Assembly: GCF_026151205.1 (NCBI RefSeq)
Contig: NC_087081.1
Coordinates: 1-64,000 of the forward strand
DNA: 64,000 nt
Reading direction: 5' to 3'
Source: Bolinopsis microptera
Taxonomy: Eukaryota > Ctenophora > Tentaculata > Lobata > Bolinopsidae
Below, in pieces: positions 33,205 through 50,570 of the stretch; position 1 is the first letter of the stretch, and every line of letters starts with the position of its first letter. The position numbers were made by a program, and so were the translations under genes. The notes under the pieces are model-generated. The model searched no databases and was not told where the DNA came from. It was given only the letters and a program-made list of their open reading frames with translations.

Positions 33205-36200
33205 CGTTCGATCAACGCAGGTTACAGTTATACTCTCTCCGACCCCATATCTTGTATCTTTACTTTCAACCTGGTAATGATATTGTTTGTGAGTCGTTTG
33301 GTGAGTGACGGCTGTCCATTAGATTTGAGATCTAACACTTGCGAGTCCAGGAAGATTACCAAGTCAATAGTAATAATAAAGTAATAATGCCGGCTAATCC
33401 AAACTTTCTAAGAAAAATTTAAAAATAATTTCTAAGAAAATTGAAAGAATCCCCCTCAGCTGAAGTAGTTTACCCCGACTCACTTTATTAAGCGGTTCAA
33501 GTTTACCACTGTAGTACTCTCTAATACTAGGACACGTCTTGGTGTACTGTTTACACACAAAGGGATACTTTTTATCGGCCAGTCGGACATCAGCCACCGA
33601 CCCTCCAGACTTGTGTCCATTATAGCGTACTCTTCACCCGCGTAACAGGTTATCAGGGTTCTCTGAGAGTGTACTGTTAAGTTACATCATCAGGTGCTTA
33701 AGAAAGTAGCTGAGGATCCATTGGAACAATGCGATCTCCTCGGTCGACTCAGCCGAATGATAGGAAACTTTATAATTGAGGGTTAAATGAGGAGGGGTAC
33801 CTGTTAAAATTTCAAAAAAATTCCTAGGATACCCCTTCAGTGCCTAGTGCATACTGTAAACATAATGGTGTGGCGCCAAAAATTAGTGTCACGTGACAAT
33901 GAAGTGCCACGTGATAATGAAGGGTAGTTACTAGTTAACCCACCTTCAGCCCAGAAACTGAATTTGCTGGAATCGTCGGCAGGTTGTGTCCAGAGCCAGG
34001 TGCCAGAGTACCGTTCACAAGTTAGTCCTATCCAGGCTTGCTCTATATCTGAACATGAAGCCAGTGTTAGAATTACATTTAGCTTATGATAATCTAGAGT
34101 TGGCACCAGTAAAAGTGTAAAACACAACATTAAAAGTTTCTCCTGAGCACTACTGAGCGCTACAGAACAATTCTTTGTAACTTTGTTTGAAAAGCATTAA
34201 TACATACGTGTTTTGTTTATAGTCTAAATCTCGGTTTTTTAAACGGTTCGACTCTAGGTCCGTAAAGTGCTCACGCTCACGTGCAAGATAACACTAATCA
34301 GATGATAAGAGTTTTACTCCACGTGCAAGATAACACTAAGCAGATGATAAGAGTTTTACTCCACGTGCAAGGTAACACTAAGCAGATGATAAGAGTTTTA
34401 CTCCACGTGCAAGATAACACTAATCAGATGATAAGAGTTTTACTCCACGTGCAAGGTAACACTAAGCAGATGATAAGAGTTTTATTCCACGTGCAAGATA
34501 ACACTAAGCAGATGATAAGAGTTTTACTCCACGTGCAAGATAACACTAAGCAGATGATAAGAGTTTTACTCCACGTGCAAGATAACACTAATCAGATGAT
34601 AAGAGTTTTACTCCACGTGCAAGGTAACACTAAGCAGATGATAAGAGTTTTATTCCACGTGCAAGATAACACTAAACAGATGATAAGAGTTTTACTCACT
34701 CTCTTGTTTGAGAAGTCGGGTGACAGTATCCGCCTCTTTTCTGCTCATAATACTCACTAAATGACCGTTTGTCATCCAGGACCTACAGTGTTCTTCGGCT
34801 GCCGACACCTGTAAATAAGGGACCGTCACTTAACCATATTTTTTAAATTTGCTTGGTTAAAATGTTTTAAAGTAAATTCCCATCAGTCATATACAGCAGG
34901 GTTCGGACTCTACGGCGTAAGACTCTACGACGGCGGGTTAGAGTCTTACGCCGTAGAGTCCCGGACCCCGCCAACTATTCCGGCACATAACAGACGGGAG
35001 TCGTTTGATAATTTATTGTGCGGTTTCTTGCATAGCACAAGACATAAATATACCAAAACAAACAAAAACATGATAATATAATTTCTAGCCACGTACTACT
35101 CCCCCACTGTGAGTAAACACAGAACACTGATGAAATCATACTTACAGTCATAGGAACGCTGATAAAGTCATATTTAGGTTCCACCACCTCCATATTGTAG
35201 TCCCCCTCAGTGCTCCTCACGTTTACGTAAGCTGTTACTTGTCTCAGTTGTGTTGTGCCTCGTGCAATACACTGATATATTCCTACCACAGGCATTATAT
35301 TTAGCTGATAAATCAAACAACTTAAAGTAAGATAAGGTAGCGGGAGATGGTGTAAGTTTGAGTTACAAGTAAAAGCGATTTGATCTCCTCCGCCAGTTGT
35401 TAGCATACTTCATTAGAAAATAGGGCTAACTGGAACCACAACATAAACACGAACCTAAATCACTCTCATTCGGAGAGACAAACTCTATCGAGCTCTCCAA
35501 CACATTGGTCTCGGAGTCTTGTCTGGTTGTGGACTTTCTCCGACTAGAGAAGCCCAACTGGTTACCGTTCTTTAACCAGTAAAGTACTGGCATCATACTT
35601 CCTTCTACCCCAATAAACCTGAGGGTTTGTTGATTTTGAGTTTTTGTAGTTCAATTTTATCTTTTAATTTTATTTCAGCGTAATAATTTGCACGGAAACT
35701 AAAAATAAAATGAACGGAAGAAGAGACCGGTACTTACTCGGCCAGGTTGATAGAACACTTGAGAGAGAATGTAGGATATCTGTTTGTAAAGATTATCTGA
35801 GACTTGGGCTGCTCTACAAATGTAATCTGAGCTGAGACCGGGGGAATTATATCCATGCTAACAATCTGAGTTTTCTTGCCAGCACCCCTGTGGAAGGTTC
35901 TGGAGTAATTGACCAGTGAGTGACCAGTTAATGACTAGTTAGTGACCAGTAAGTGACCAATTAGTGACCAGTTAGTGACCAGTTAGTGACCAGTTAGTGA
36001 CCAGTCTCGGCACGGGTGTGAAGTGTGAACACATCGCTACAAGAATCAGGAGACGTTATATTGACAAATTGGGAACCGGACAAATTATACGAAATTATTA
36101 GAATATGCAGAATCAATAGTTTGTCAAGGACATACTACCACGAGGTTTACAAGGTTTACTGTCACGAGGTTTACAAGGTTTACTGTCACGAGGTTTACAA

Positions 36201-39200
36201 GGTTTACTGTCACGAGGTTTACAAGGTTTACTGTCACGAGGTTTACAAGGTTTACTGTCACGAGGTTTACAAGGTTTACTGTCACGAGGTTTACAAGGTT
36301 TACTGTCACGTGAAATGACCACGTTGCCCTGGCCGTATCACATGACCACATTTTCACGCGCTGAGAGGAGGCAGTTTTAAATATATGTTTTAAATATCCC
36401 TGTAGGATACATAATATAATAAAAACGAGCATCCTATTTTTATATATATTATATATAAAATAGGATGCTCGGTTTTCATAATTTTTCCATTTTCATAAAT
36501 ATTTTGCTCCTTTTATACTGCATGATGTTTTGTTTCCTCATTTCTTCGTTATACTTATCAATGAATCAGACCGTTTAAATTATTACCGTGCCGTCTAAGC
36601 AATTCTGAACAATTTAATTAAAACAACTTTAATTAAAATTGTGTTTGTATGAACCATCTCTGTGAATGAAACTCAGGTATGTGCTCATAAGGAGCTACGT
36701 GTCACGTGATTAGAGTGGGTTATCGTATGTTTTATTTTTTAATGCCAAGGTCACGTGACAAGATGACATAGTCACGTGACAACACGACAGTCACGTGACA
36801 GGATGACAGTCACGTGACAAGATGACATAGTCACGTGACAACACGACAGTCACGTGACAAGATGACATAGTCACGTGACAACACGACAGTCACGTGACAG
36901 GATGACAGTCACGTGACAAGATGACATAGTCACGTGACAACACGACAGTCACGTGACAGGATGACAGTCACGTGACAAGATGACATAGTCACGTGACAAC
37001 ATGACATAGTAACGAGATGTCACTCACCCGACCGTCACAGAGCAGGTGTAAGATGTACCGTCATCACTGTTAACGTTTGTAATCACAAGTCGTCTTCTGT
37101 TGTCTTGGAGCAGGAATTTCTCGCTTGTTTCTACTCTGGAACCATCCATCTGATAGAAAACACTTTACTTAATATATCTGTTATATTAATTAAATTAAAC
37201 ATACTTGTTATATTACTTCGATTATATAATCAATGTTTAATTTATTTTGAACTGTGTAAACTTGAACTGTCTAATACTTAACCAATACTTTACTCTAAGC
37301 ACTCTTATCTAAAGCACTCTTATCTAAAGTGTTCCTACAATTCATATTATATTAGTCAAATACTTAAACTAATAAGTAAAGCAGTAGTCCTAATTATTTC
37401 ACATTATATCGGTTAAATACGTAAACTAATAAGTAAATTAAAGTGTATCACCATGTACCTTATTCCAAGATATACGAGGTGCTGGTTTGCCAATACCGGA
37501 GCAGTATAGAGTAGCCTGTCCTCCGTACGTGCTCTCTCCGTCTACCGTTACTATATTACTCGGTTTTATCAGGTTGGACGCTTGAACCTCTCCCTGGTAT
37601 TTAGCTGATTTTAAACTTTATTGATCAGTTTTATTTATTTATTTTCGTGGGATTTAGTATGGTTAGTTTGGTGGATTGTTTCCTAATTGTACCCTCCTAC
37701 GGACTGTAACATGGAGATGAGCATTGCAAAATGTAGGATTTAGTGGTGGGTACCTGGTATGTAGCAGATACGACTTTCTTAAAAGGGGCTATTACTGATT
37801 CAAGAAACTAATATCTCTGTACTTAGCGATTGAAATGATTTATGTCTGAATAAGGTTTTGAGGTTTGATAATAAAAGAAAAAAAGCCTGCATTTGTAACC
37901 GCAAGGCGGCAAGGAGGCCGGGGGTCCTGGTTTGCAGAAATCGGGGTTTTGTTTTGTACGCGTTCTGTATGTTCATCCATATTTTGGGAAAGAAATGGCC
38001 GCGGTGAATCGGGGTTTGTATCATGAAGCTACGGGAAAATAACTTTTATGATCTATATATTACCCGCTGAGACATAGCATTATATCAAGTTGAAATTAGG
38101 GAATCGGCCACCTTTCTGTAGTAAATGGGATTTGAAGAATTCAGAGACCATGAAATAATGAAATTGCTCGTATAAATTTGTGTCGCAAAGTTTGAAGGTG
38201 TTACTGGGATTACTTCCGCGTCCACGTACAGTTTAATACGGATATAGACATATAAATATACACAGCGACTTTACCTTGCATTATAAGAAGTAAGATGATA
38301 TATAGCTAAATTTAGATTGTAAATACATAAACTGAACACATAGTCAATAAGTCTTTTCTGAGTTTATTTTGAAGGCAAAGTGAAAGTGAACTCACGACAA
38401 CGCGCAGGGTATATCTCTGTAGTAAGTACTCAGTACCGTTATAAGTTGTTTTACAGTCGTACACCCCCTTATCTTCCCGGTCAATATACCTGGTAAAGAT
38501 GTACCGTGTATTAGAACAGAAAACAGGGAAATAAAAGTGTTGTGAAATACGTCAATTATAATATTATAGACTTAAATTTATTTATAAAGAAACTGTTTAT
38601 CATGCATCAGTGGTTTTTCATACTTAACTGAGGGATTGAGCAAGGTTGATACGTAGCAAAAACCTGTTTATTTTAGTTTTCGGTGGACAATGGCAAGGCA
38701 GATATTCCAAATCTTGATTTCAGACACTTAAACTTTTCTTTATGTGCAAATTAGCCAAAAATCTATCAGACGAGACAGCTCGATGGCAAATAAGTTAGAG
38801 GTCAGTACACAGCACTGTCTGTACAATATGTACAATGTGTACAATGTACACAGCACTCTTATGTTAATCTCTACCGTCTACTGTCATAAGTAAAGATTAC
38901 TTATTTCCCCTTATCATTCGCCGTACAACAAGGTTTACAAAAGATAGCACTATATATATTACAGTGAAATAATGTCAGATCAGCGTTGCTCCGTATATAA
39001 TACTTCTCCTTATACTGTTATAGTTATACTAACATGATTATATAATATATATATACTAACATTAATTATACTAACTAATTATACTAATTAATTATACATA
39101 TTAATTAATTATACTAACATGATTATGAGAGCCCCCTCCGAATATCTTTTGTCTTCCCAAAGTAAGTTTCTCGGGGGAGAATGAAACATTCGTCGTTCAT

Positions 39201-39495
39201 CTGCTATCTTTTCACCGTTTTTGTACCTTAAACAGAACGCAAAATCAATCTCAACTCTCGAAAGGAAGAAGTGAACATGAGCTTATTAAAAACTAATTAG
39301 AAAACTAGTCACAACCCAACTAAAACAAGCCAGAAACCCAAAACTGAAGTTGGAAACTCACCAGACAGCCTCAATTTTGGGGTAACTTTCAGGTAGGATG
39401 CATGAGAGGGACTGGTAATCCTTGTTCTTCTGTACGGATACTCTCTTGCCGTCCCCGAAATCTATTGACTCTCTCGGTCCATCGTAGTAGTTTAT
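33205..39495 (-). CDS. Ig domains - C-type lectin - Sushi surface/secreted protein (partial)
   Basis: Minus-strand exons in order: 39495-39362, 38489-38396, 37593-37459, 37149-37028, 35887-35738, 35618-35455, 35282-35146, 34808-34758, 34082-33944, 33629-33484 and 33270-33205; all joins keep phase. The first two give an Ig-like region (SLSCILPES...AVW, DREDKGVYDC), perhaps with an exon missing between. Next is a full I-set domain (ATLYCSGIGKPAPRISWNK; LVITNVNSDDGTSYTC), then another Ig domain (FSLKCSINL, YWLKNG, NESDLGIYQC). A C-type lectin domain follows: YDFISVPMT, VSAAEEHCRSW, EQAWIGLTCE, GTWLWTQPADD, FSFWAEG, YPFVCKQ. A Sushi domain then begins (CPSIREYYSGKL; YGVGESITVTC). No EPN/QPD sugar motif is evident. 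The 5' end is lost in the N gap and the 3' end was not found. Likely adhesion or recognition; ligand unknown. Confidence 0.75.
34283..34700. repeat. 42-bp minisatellite
   Basis: Ten tandem copies of a 42-nt unit containing CACGTGCAAGATAACACTAA and CAGATGATAAGAGTTTTACT. It lies inside the intron between the 34808-34758 and 34082-33944 exons of the Ig-lectin gene. Because 42 is divisible by three a long frame (34281-34760, plus) stays open, but it is only repeat translation. Confidence 0.9.
34899..34970. repeat. Inverted repeat, about 30-nt arms
   Basis: GTTCGGACTCTACGGCGTAA at the left is mirrored by TTACGCCGTAGAGTCCCGGA at the right around an 11-nt GC-rich loop. It lies just past the end of the putative membrane exon. 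Confidence 0.75.
34975..35106 (-). CDS. Possible alternative terminal exon with transmembrane segment
   Basis: Immediately downstream of the exon ending at 35146, an acceptor (TTTACTCACAG) opens a 132-nt frame in matching phase 0. It encodes WGSSTWLEIILSCFCLFWYI and a short tail ending PVCYVPE and TAG. The hydrophobic run of about 20 residues followed by basic residues looks like a membrane anchor. If used, it would end the protein after the Ig domains and skip the lectin and Sushi exons. It may also be a chance open frame in an intron. Confidence 0.35.
   Translation of the reverse strand, partial: WGSSTWLEIILSCFCLFWYIYVLCYARNRTINYQTTPVCYVPE
35915..36003. repeat. 11-bp minisatellite
   Basis: Repeats of AGTGACCAGTT, about eight copies with small variations, in the intron of the Ig-lectin gene between 37028 and 35887. 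Confidence 0.8.
36138..36310. repeat. 24-bp minisatellite
   Basis: About seven exact copies of a 24-nt unit (CACGAGGTTTACAAGGTTTA plus CTGT). Open frames on both strands (36025-36318 plus, 36113-36322 and 36124-36432 minus) are repeat translations. It is in the same Ig-lectin intron. Confidence 0.92.
36421..36475. repeat. Hairpin inverted repeat
   Basis: AAAACGAGCATCCTATTTT is mirrored by AAAATAGGATGCTCGGTTTT around a TATA-rich centre. The arms are about 20-25 nt. Confidence 0.8.
36749..37012. repeat. GTCACGTGAC minisatellite
   Basis: Twelve or more occurrences of the 10-bp palindrome GTCACGTGAC, separated by AAGATGACATA, AACACGACA or AGGATGACA. CACGTG is the canonical E-box. The array ends only about 15 bp from the donor of the 37149-37028 exon of the Ig-lectin gene. 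Confidence 0.9.
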
Positions 39496-39516
39496 CTGTT
39501 TGAAAAAATCAGGTCA

Positions 39517-39616
39517 NNNNNNNNNNNNNNNNNNNNNNNNNNNNNNNNNNNNNNNNNNNNNNNNNNNNNNNNNNNNNNNNNNNNNNNNNNNNNNNNNNNN
39601 NNNNNNNNNNNNNNNN
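39517..39616. other. Assembly gap, 100 N
   Basis: Exactly 100 undetermined bases, the usual placeholder for a gap of unknown size. The 5' exons of the minus-strand Ig-lectin gene and of the plus-strand FAM135 gene would both be expected in or around it. Confidence 0.99.
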
Positions 39617-40474
39617 ACACTGTAAACTTTTGGATTATTCGGGTAAGGTTTCTTTCTAGTAAACTGTACAATTTTCCTGTTTTCAAAGGAAAATTTAACT
39701 CAAATTTTTCGAGCATCGTCTCGTACTCTTATCACAGTCCACATTTCTTCCATAAGACTTACCATGTAAAATAAGAAGTTACCGGCTACTTGCATGTGAT
39801 TATTTGTGCAGCAAGAAGAATCTGTGTATCAAGTTTGTGAGCAAATTATGTTATTTGAAACATGAGATCATGCTGCGCAAAACTTCTTTTGGAACGGTTA
39901 CAAAAGTTGTACTACGTTTACGCCGCGCGCATGTTACGAAAGTCATGTAAAGTAATCTGCACAGCCTGTCGTATACATGCGCGCCGGCGCGCGCGCGTCC
40001 AGTCATGGCCATGCTGTAAAAAACCAGGAATTTCTTGAACTAGTTAGCAGATCCCCATGCATCATGCATGCAGCATGTAGTCGAAAATCTTTGCGATATA
40101 CAATAATGCAATTATCCAAGTTTATCTGGTCTTTATAAGAGCGATCGTGTCACTCAATTAAGCCAAATCAAATTTAGCCAAATTTAATTTGGCTAAAAGG
40201 TTGTGTTGGCAAGTCACAAGGGAAAATTGTCATACTCACAGGTGTATGACTATTTATTATTTTCTATAAACTGCTAATACCGAATGCTATCAATAATGGG
40301 TTGGGTATTTGAAACATTCTTAAATGTATTTGGTTCTAAAAAGGGACAACTTTAATTTTTAGACAACACTAATTTTTCAACCCTGTGAATCGTGACTTGC
40401 ATTATCTTATCACATTCACATGAACACCACCTGAGAATCAAGGAAGATTTAACTTATCCATTAACATGTCCCAG

Positions 40475-45681
<5,207 letters not shown>

Positions 45682-45811
45682 TCACGTGACTATGTGAAGT
45701 TTTATCGTTTACATGATTTTGTCGTGATATCACGTGATTATGAGTCTTTTTGACTGTTTGAGATTTATTAGATCTTATATTTGTAGGTACGCCATGAATA
45801 TTGAAGTCATA

Positions 45812-45989
45812 AGGGGCCATCTACTTAGGACGTCCGGCAAATTGGGAGGAGGGTGGTTTTGGAATTTCGGAAAAATCCGGACAGGGGGAGGGGGGATGGT
45901 TTCTGAAAATCCGGACGTCCGGAAATTTTGGCAGAATTAACGAAAAAGTGATTGGCGATTTTGGCGGTCGTCCTAAGTAGATGGCTCCT
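45812..45989. mobile_element. MITE-like element with 20-bp inverted ends
   Basis: Left end AGGGGCCATCTACTTAGGAC and right end GTCCTAAGTAGATGGCTCCT are inverted matches with one mismatch. Length about 178 bp, interior TCCGGA-rich. Flanks CATA and ATAC allow a 3-bp ATA target duplication. Confidence 0.7.
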
Positions 45990-47584
45990 ATACTTTTGAT
46001 AGATGTCATACCAAAAAGCCAAAGAGCGTTCTTAGACTCATATAGTTGCCAATTTTGTTGAATTAGTACTTGATTAAGTGCCGATTAAGATTTAAGTTCG
46101 TTTATAAACCGTCTCTTGATATATGCTATGATTGCAAGAACACCTTTCAGTGTCTTATAATGGAATACATGTGTCAAGAAAATTAAGTTTAAAAAAATGT
46201 GATTTATAAGTTTGTCAGAATATGTAGGAATTAGGAATGGATTAACTATTGAATTTGACATCATTTTCTATTCGGTTTTGAATTTTCCAAGAATAAACAC
46301 AATGGAGTAAAGTTTATGTTCTTGACGCGTTATATACGCAATCAATTTCCTGCACTTTTATGGACCCCACCATTGCCTATTGTAACGTGTTAAAGGATCT
46401 TAAAGAATACAGAAATTTCAAGCAGAAACATTAGTCATCTGTGAAACTGATAATGTCGGGGGAATTGTGTGAACAAATGTGATAGCAATAGATTACTTAC
46501 TATTGTGGTTGTGTTATTTTAGGGTCAATAGTTGTATCCGCTTTTCAATTATTTAGACGTTTGTTTTAGAAACAAGATGATCACATTTAGTTATTTTAAA
46601 GTTTTAATAAAAGATTCGTTTCTTGTTAAGTTATTCTGATTCAATCTTTTGATTTTTAGTTGCTTTGTGTGAATGGCGGATTGTATCCTCTTTTCAAGTT
46701 TCAGCTAAAGCAATGATATTTTATTTGTATGTACTTCAGTCTTTAAGTAGACTTCAAGTAGATTGCCCAACTAAAAGTTATTGTAGTTATCTTTGCAGCC
46801 AACCAAGCTCATTGCCTAGAAGTCCTACATTAGACTTATGTGACGTGTATAAGCACTTTAAACCAAAACCAAAACTATCTTTGCAGTCAACATTGTCTTC
46901 TTAATCGATCTAATTTCATGTTCGCTTGTGAGTGATATGATGTCTATTATGAGCTAATGATGGATAATGGAGTCTCTAAAACAAACTAATACATCATTGA
47001 AAATCGGGGGGGGGGGGGGGGGGGGGGGGGGGGTCTAACCCGATGTCCGATATGAGGGTTGATGAGGCCAAAATCGGAATCGGAAAAATCGGAAAATTGA
47101 GAAATTTTAGAGAATCGATCTCTAAAACCTCTCAGAAGTGATATAATTCAACCAGAACCCCTACATATGCTATATTGTTATGAGAAAACAAACTAATTGG
47201 ACATTCCAATAGTATGTTTTATGTGTTTTTCCACTGCAGGGGCTAGTATGCTCACTACTAGTTGGAGTTGTCATGTACTCCCAGACCCAGGTGCTTTGGC
47301 CTCTTGACGTGAGATCGATTGTTTCTGCTCATTAATTTTATCCCTGTTACTTGTTATTATGTATTAGTACAACACTAGGTACCGGGTTATATTTTGTGGT
47401 CCGGTCTTTAAACATACCATAATATCACTAGTACACTGCACCTTAAATGTATAGTCAAGTACATTTGTATCGTAACACATGCTTGGCTGGGGGATCATGT
47501 TTTGTGTCCGTTCGGTACCCTGTATTTTCAAAACGGACAAAAAGTAGGGCGGACAAAAACGGACAAAAACAGACAAAACATTTA
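45990..47584. other. Intergenic, poly-G tract
   Basis: No gene supported. A run of 28 G lies at 47006-47033, followed by CCGATATGAGGGTTGATGAG at about 47047, a phrase that recurs at about 52096 beside a poly-C run. The frame at 46665-46904 is unremarkable. Confidence 0.5.
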
Positions 47585-48896
47585 GATGTCCTCGTCCTCC
47601 TCCTCCTAAGTCTTCCTCCTCCTGAGTCCTTCTCCTCCTGAGTCCTCTTCAGTCCTCTTCCTGACTCCTCGTCCTCGTCCTTCTCCTCAGTCCTCCTCAC
47701 CTTCCTCCTCAATCCCCTTCTCCTCCTCAGTCCTACTCCCAGTCCTCCTCCTTCTCCTTCTCCTTCTCCTTCTCCTTCTCCTCCTCCTCATCCTCATTTC
47801 TCCTCCTGATCCTCCTTCTCCTCCCCATCAGTCCTCCTCAGTCCTCCTCATAGTCGTCCTTCTCCTCCTGAGTCCTTCTCATCCTCCTCCACCTCCTGAG
47901 TCCACCTCCTGAGTCCTCCTCCTGAGTCCTCATCCTCCTCCTGAGTCATCATCCTCTTCCTCCTGAGTCCTCCCCCAGTCCTCCTCCTCCTTCTCCTCCT
48001 CATCCTCCTCCTTCTCCTCCTCATCAGTCCTCATCCTCTGTCCTTCTCATAATCGTCCTCGTCCTCGTCCTCGTCCTTAGTCCTCGTCCTCCTTATCCTC
48101 CTCCTCAGTCCTCCCCCAGTCCTCATCCTCCTCCTTCTCCTCCTCCTCCTCCTCCTCCTTCTCCTTTTTCTTCTCCTCCTAATCATTCCTCCTCCTCAGT
48201 CGTCGTCGTCCTCCTCCTCGTCCTTGGTCCTCGTCCTCTTCAGTATTCCTCCTCAGTCCTCATCCTCATCATCCTCCTCCTCCTCTTCAGTCTTCCTCCT
48301 GAGTCCTCCTCCTCGTCCTCCTCCACCTCCTGAGTCCTCCTGAGTCATCCTCCTCCTCCTCCTCCTCATTCCCCTCCTTATCCTCCTCCTCTTCAATCCT
48401 CCTCATCCTCCTCCTCGTTCTCCTCCTTATCCTCCTCCTCCTCAGTCCTCCTCCTCATCCTCCTCCTCCTTCTCCTCTTCCTTCTCCTCCTAATCAGTCC
48501 TCCTCCTCAGTCGTCCTCCTCCTCTTCATTAGCCCTTGTCCTCATCCTCCTAGTCCTCGTCCTTAGTCCTCGTCCTCATCCTGCTCAGTCTTCCTCCTCA
48601 GTCCTCCTCGTCCTCATCAGTCTCCTCCTCCTCATCCTCCTCCCCAAGTCCTCCTCTTCCTTAGTCCTCCCCCAGTCCTCCTTCTCATCCTCCTCATCCT
48701 CTTCAGTCCTCATCTTGTTCCTCCTCAGTCCTCCTCTTCCTCCTACTCGTCAGTCCTCCTCCTCCTCCTTCTCCTCAGTCCTCCTCCTCCTCCGCAGTCC
48801 TTCTCCTCCTCGTCAGTCCTCCTCGTCAGTCCTCCTCTTCCTCCTACTCGTCAGTCCTCCTCCGCAGTCCTTCTCCTCAGTCCTCTTCCTCCGCAG

Positions 48897-48897
<1 letters not shown>
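47585..48897. repeat. TCC-rich polypyrimidine array, left
   Basis: About 1.3 kb with almost only C and T on the plus strand, made of TCC triplets punctuated by CAGTCCTCCTCCT-type phrases. It ends in TCCGCAGT and a run of 29 G (48898-48926). Such homopurine-homopyrimidine DNA can form triplexes. Frames through it are not genes. Confidence 0.93.
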
Positions 48898-48928
<31 letters not shown>

Positions 48929-50569
48929 AATGGCATAAATGGAGAAAATGGAGAATTACTCATGGGTTTTTCCATTTTCTCCATAGAAATAGTCTCCATT
49001 TTATGCCATTTTATGCCATTTTATGCCATGGAAAACCTGAAAAATTTAGAATTTCGAGAAAAATTATTTAAAAAAAAAGATATTTTCGGCCAATAATGAA
49101 CAGAGTATCATGAAACATGGAGAAAAGTGGTTTTCAGAAAAACTTTGAAAAATGTTGACTTAGAAAATGTTCGGTCCGAGTCATTTACGAAACGTACCTC
49201 CCGTATCGAGAGCTCCCGATTCCGAGCTCGTGTTGCAAAGGAGAGGCCTGCCTTCCGAGATCGCATTACCTCATTACCTCGAGTCCAAAATTGTGTATCG
49301 AGGGGAAGGTGTGGACTTCGAAAAACCGAAAAAATATTTTCGGCCAATAATGAACAGAGTATCATGAAACATGGAGAAAAGTGGTTTTCAGAAAAACTTT
49401 GAAAAATGTTGACTTAGAAAATGTTCGGTCCGAGTCATTTACGAAACGTACCTCCCGTATCGAGAGCTCCCGATTCCGAGCTCGTGTTGCAAAGGGGAGG
49501 CCTGCCTTCCGAGATTGCATTACTTCGAGTCCAAAATTGTGTATCGAGGGGAAGGTGTGGACTTCGAAAAACCGAAAAAATATTTTCGGCAAATAATGAA
49601 TAGAGTAGCATGAAACGTGGAGAAAAGTGGTTTTCAGAAAAAATTTGAAAAATTTTGACCGAAAAAATATTTTCGGCTTATAATGAACAAGGTAGTATGA
49701 AACGTGGAGAAAAGTGTTTTTTAGAAAAACTTTGAAAAATTTTGACCGAAAAAATATTTTCGGCTTATAATGAACAAGGTAGTATGAAACGTGGAGAAAA
49801 GTGTTTTTTAGAAAAACTTTGAAAAAAATTACCCCTCGCTCGGTACACAATTTTGGACTCGAGGCTTCCCCCTGGTAATGCGATCTCGGAAGGCAGGCCT
49901 CCCCTTTGCAACACGAGCTCGGAATCGGGAGCTCTCGATACGAGAGGTACGTATCGAGAATGACTCGGGCCGAAAATTTTCTAAGTCAAAATTTTTGACA
50001 GTTTTTCTAAAAACCACTTTTCTCCACGTTTCATGCTACCCTCTTTATTATAAGCCGAAAATATTTTTTTGGTTTTTCGGTTTATCGAAGTCTGCACCTA
50101 CCCCTCGATACACAAATTTGGACTCGAGGCTTCCCCATGGTAATGCGATCTCGGAAGGCAGGGCTCCCCTTTGCAGTGCGAGCTTGTTTCGACTGTCGAG
50201 GATGTAGGTCTCACTTCTCAGTGCCTATTACTCTCCCCTATTATTACTCACTCCTGCTGTAGCCTGTAGAAATAACTTTACACTAGGCTTGAGTAATTAT
50301 GAGTTTGCCTGAAGTGTGCCTCTACTAACCTAGTATAAGCATCTAGTAGCCTACTATGAGCTTTCATAAGCTTGTTACGCCCCTAGTAAGCGTAAATAAA
50401 CATGTAAGGATGTCCAATTTAGGTGTTAAATGGTGTTAAAGATGAAATTTCGAAGACAAAATTCATGGCATAAAATGGAGACAATGGAGAATTACTCATG
50501 GGTTTTTCCATTTTCTCCATAGAAAAAGTCTCCATTTTATGCCATTTTATGCCATTTTATGCCATTGGC
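48898..50569. repeat. Inverted array of about 250-bp units bounded by palindromic boxes
   Basis: After the G run comes a self-complementary box at about 48927-49030 (GGCATAAATGGAGAAAATGG ... CCATTTTATGCC). Two direct units of about 250 bp follow (from 49107 and 49361), each with GAGAAAAGTGGTTTTCAGAA and CGAGAGCTCCCGATTCCGAG. Shorter units run to about 49830, and then the same sequence runs in inverted orientation to about 50190. A second box at about 50465-50565 precedes a C run. Open frames on both strands are translations of the units. Confidence 0.85.
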
Positions 50570-50570
50570 C

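Noticed and set aside
34281-34760. 159-codon open frame made of a 14-residue repeat
   Set aside because: Direct translation of a 42-bp minisatellite inside an intron of a gene on the other strand; no start context, splice logic or domain.
35915-36003. Operator-like array of GTGACCAGTT
   Set aside because: Simple intronic 11-bp minisatellite; no evidence of protein binding.
36025-36432. Repeat protein frames with HEVYKVYC or PRDSKPCK units
   Set aside because: 24-bp minisatellite translated in several frames.
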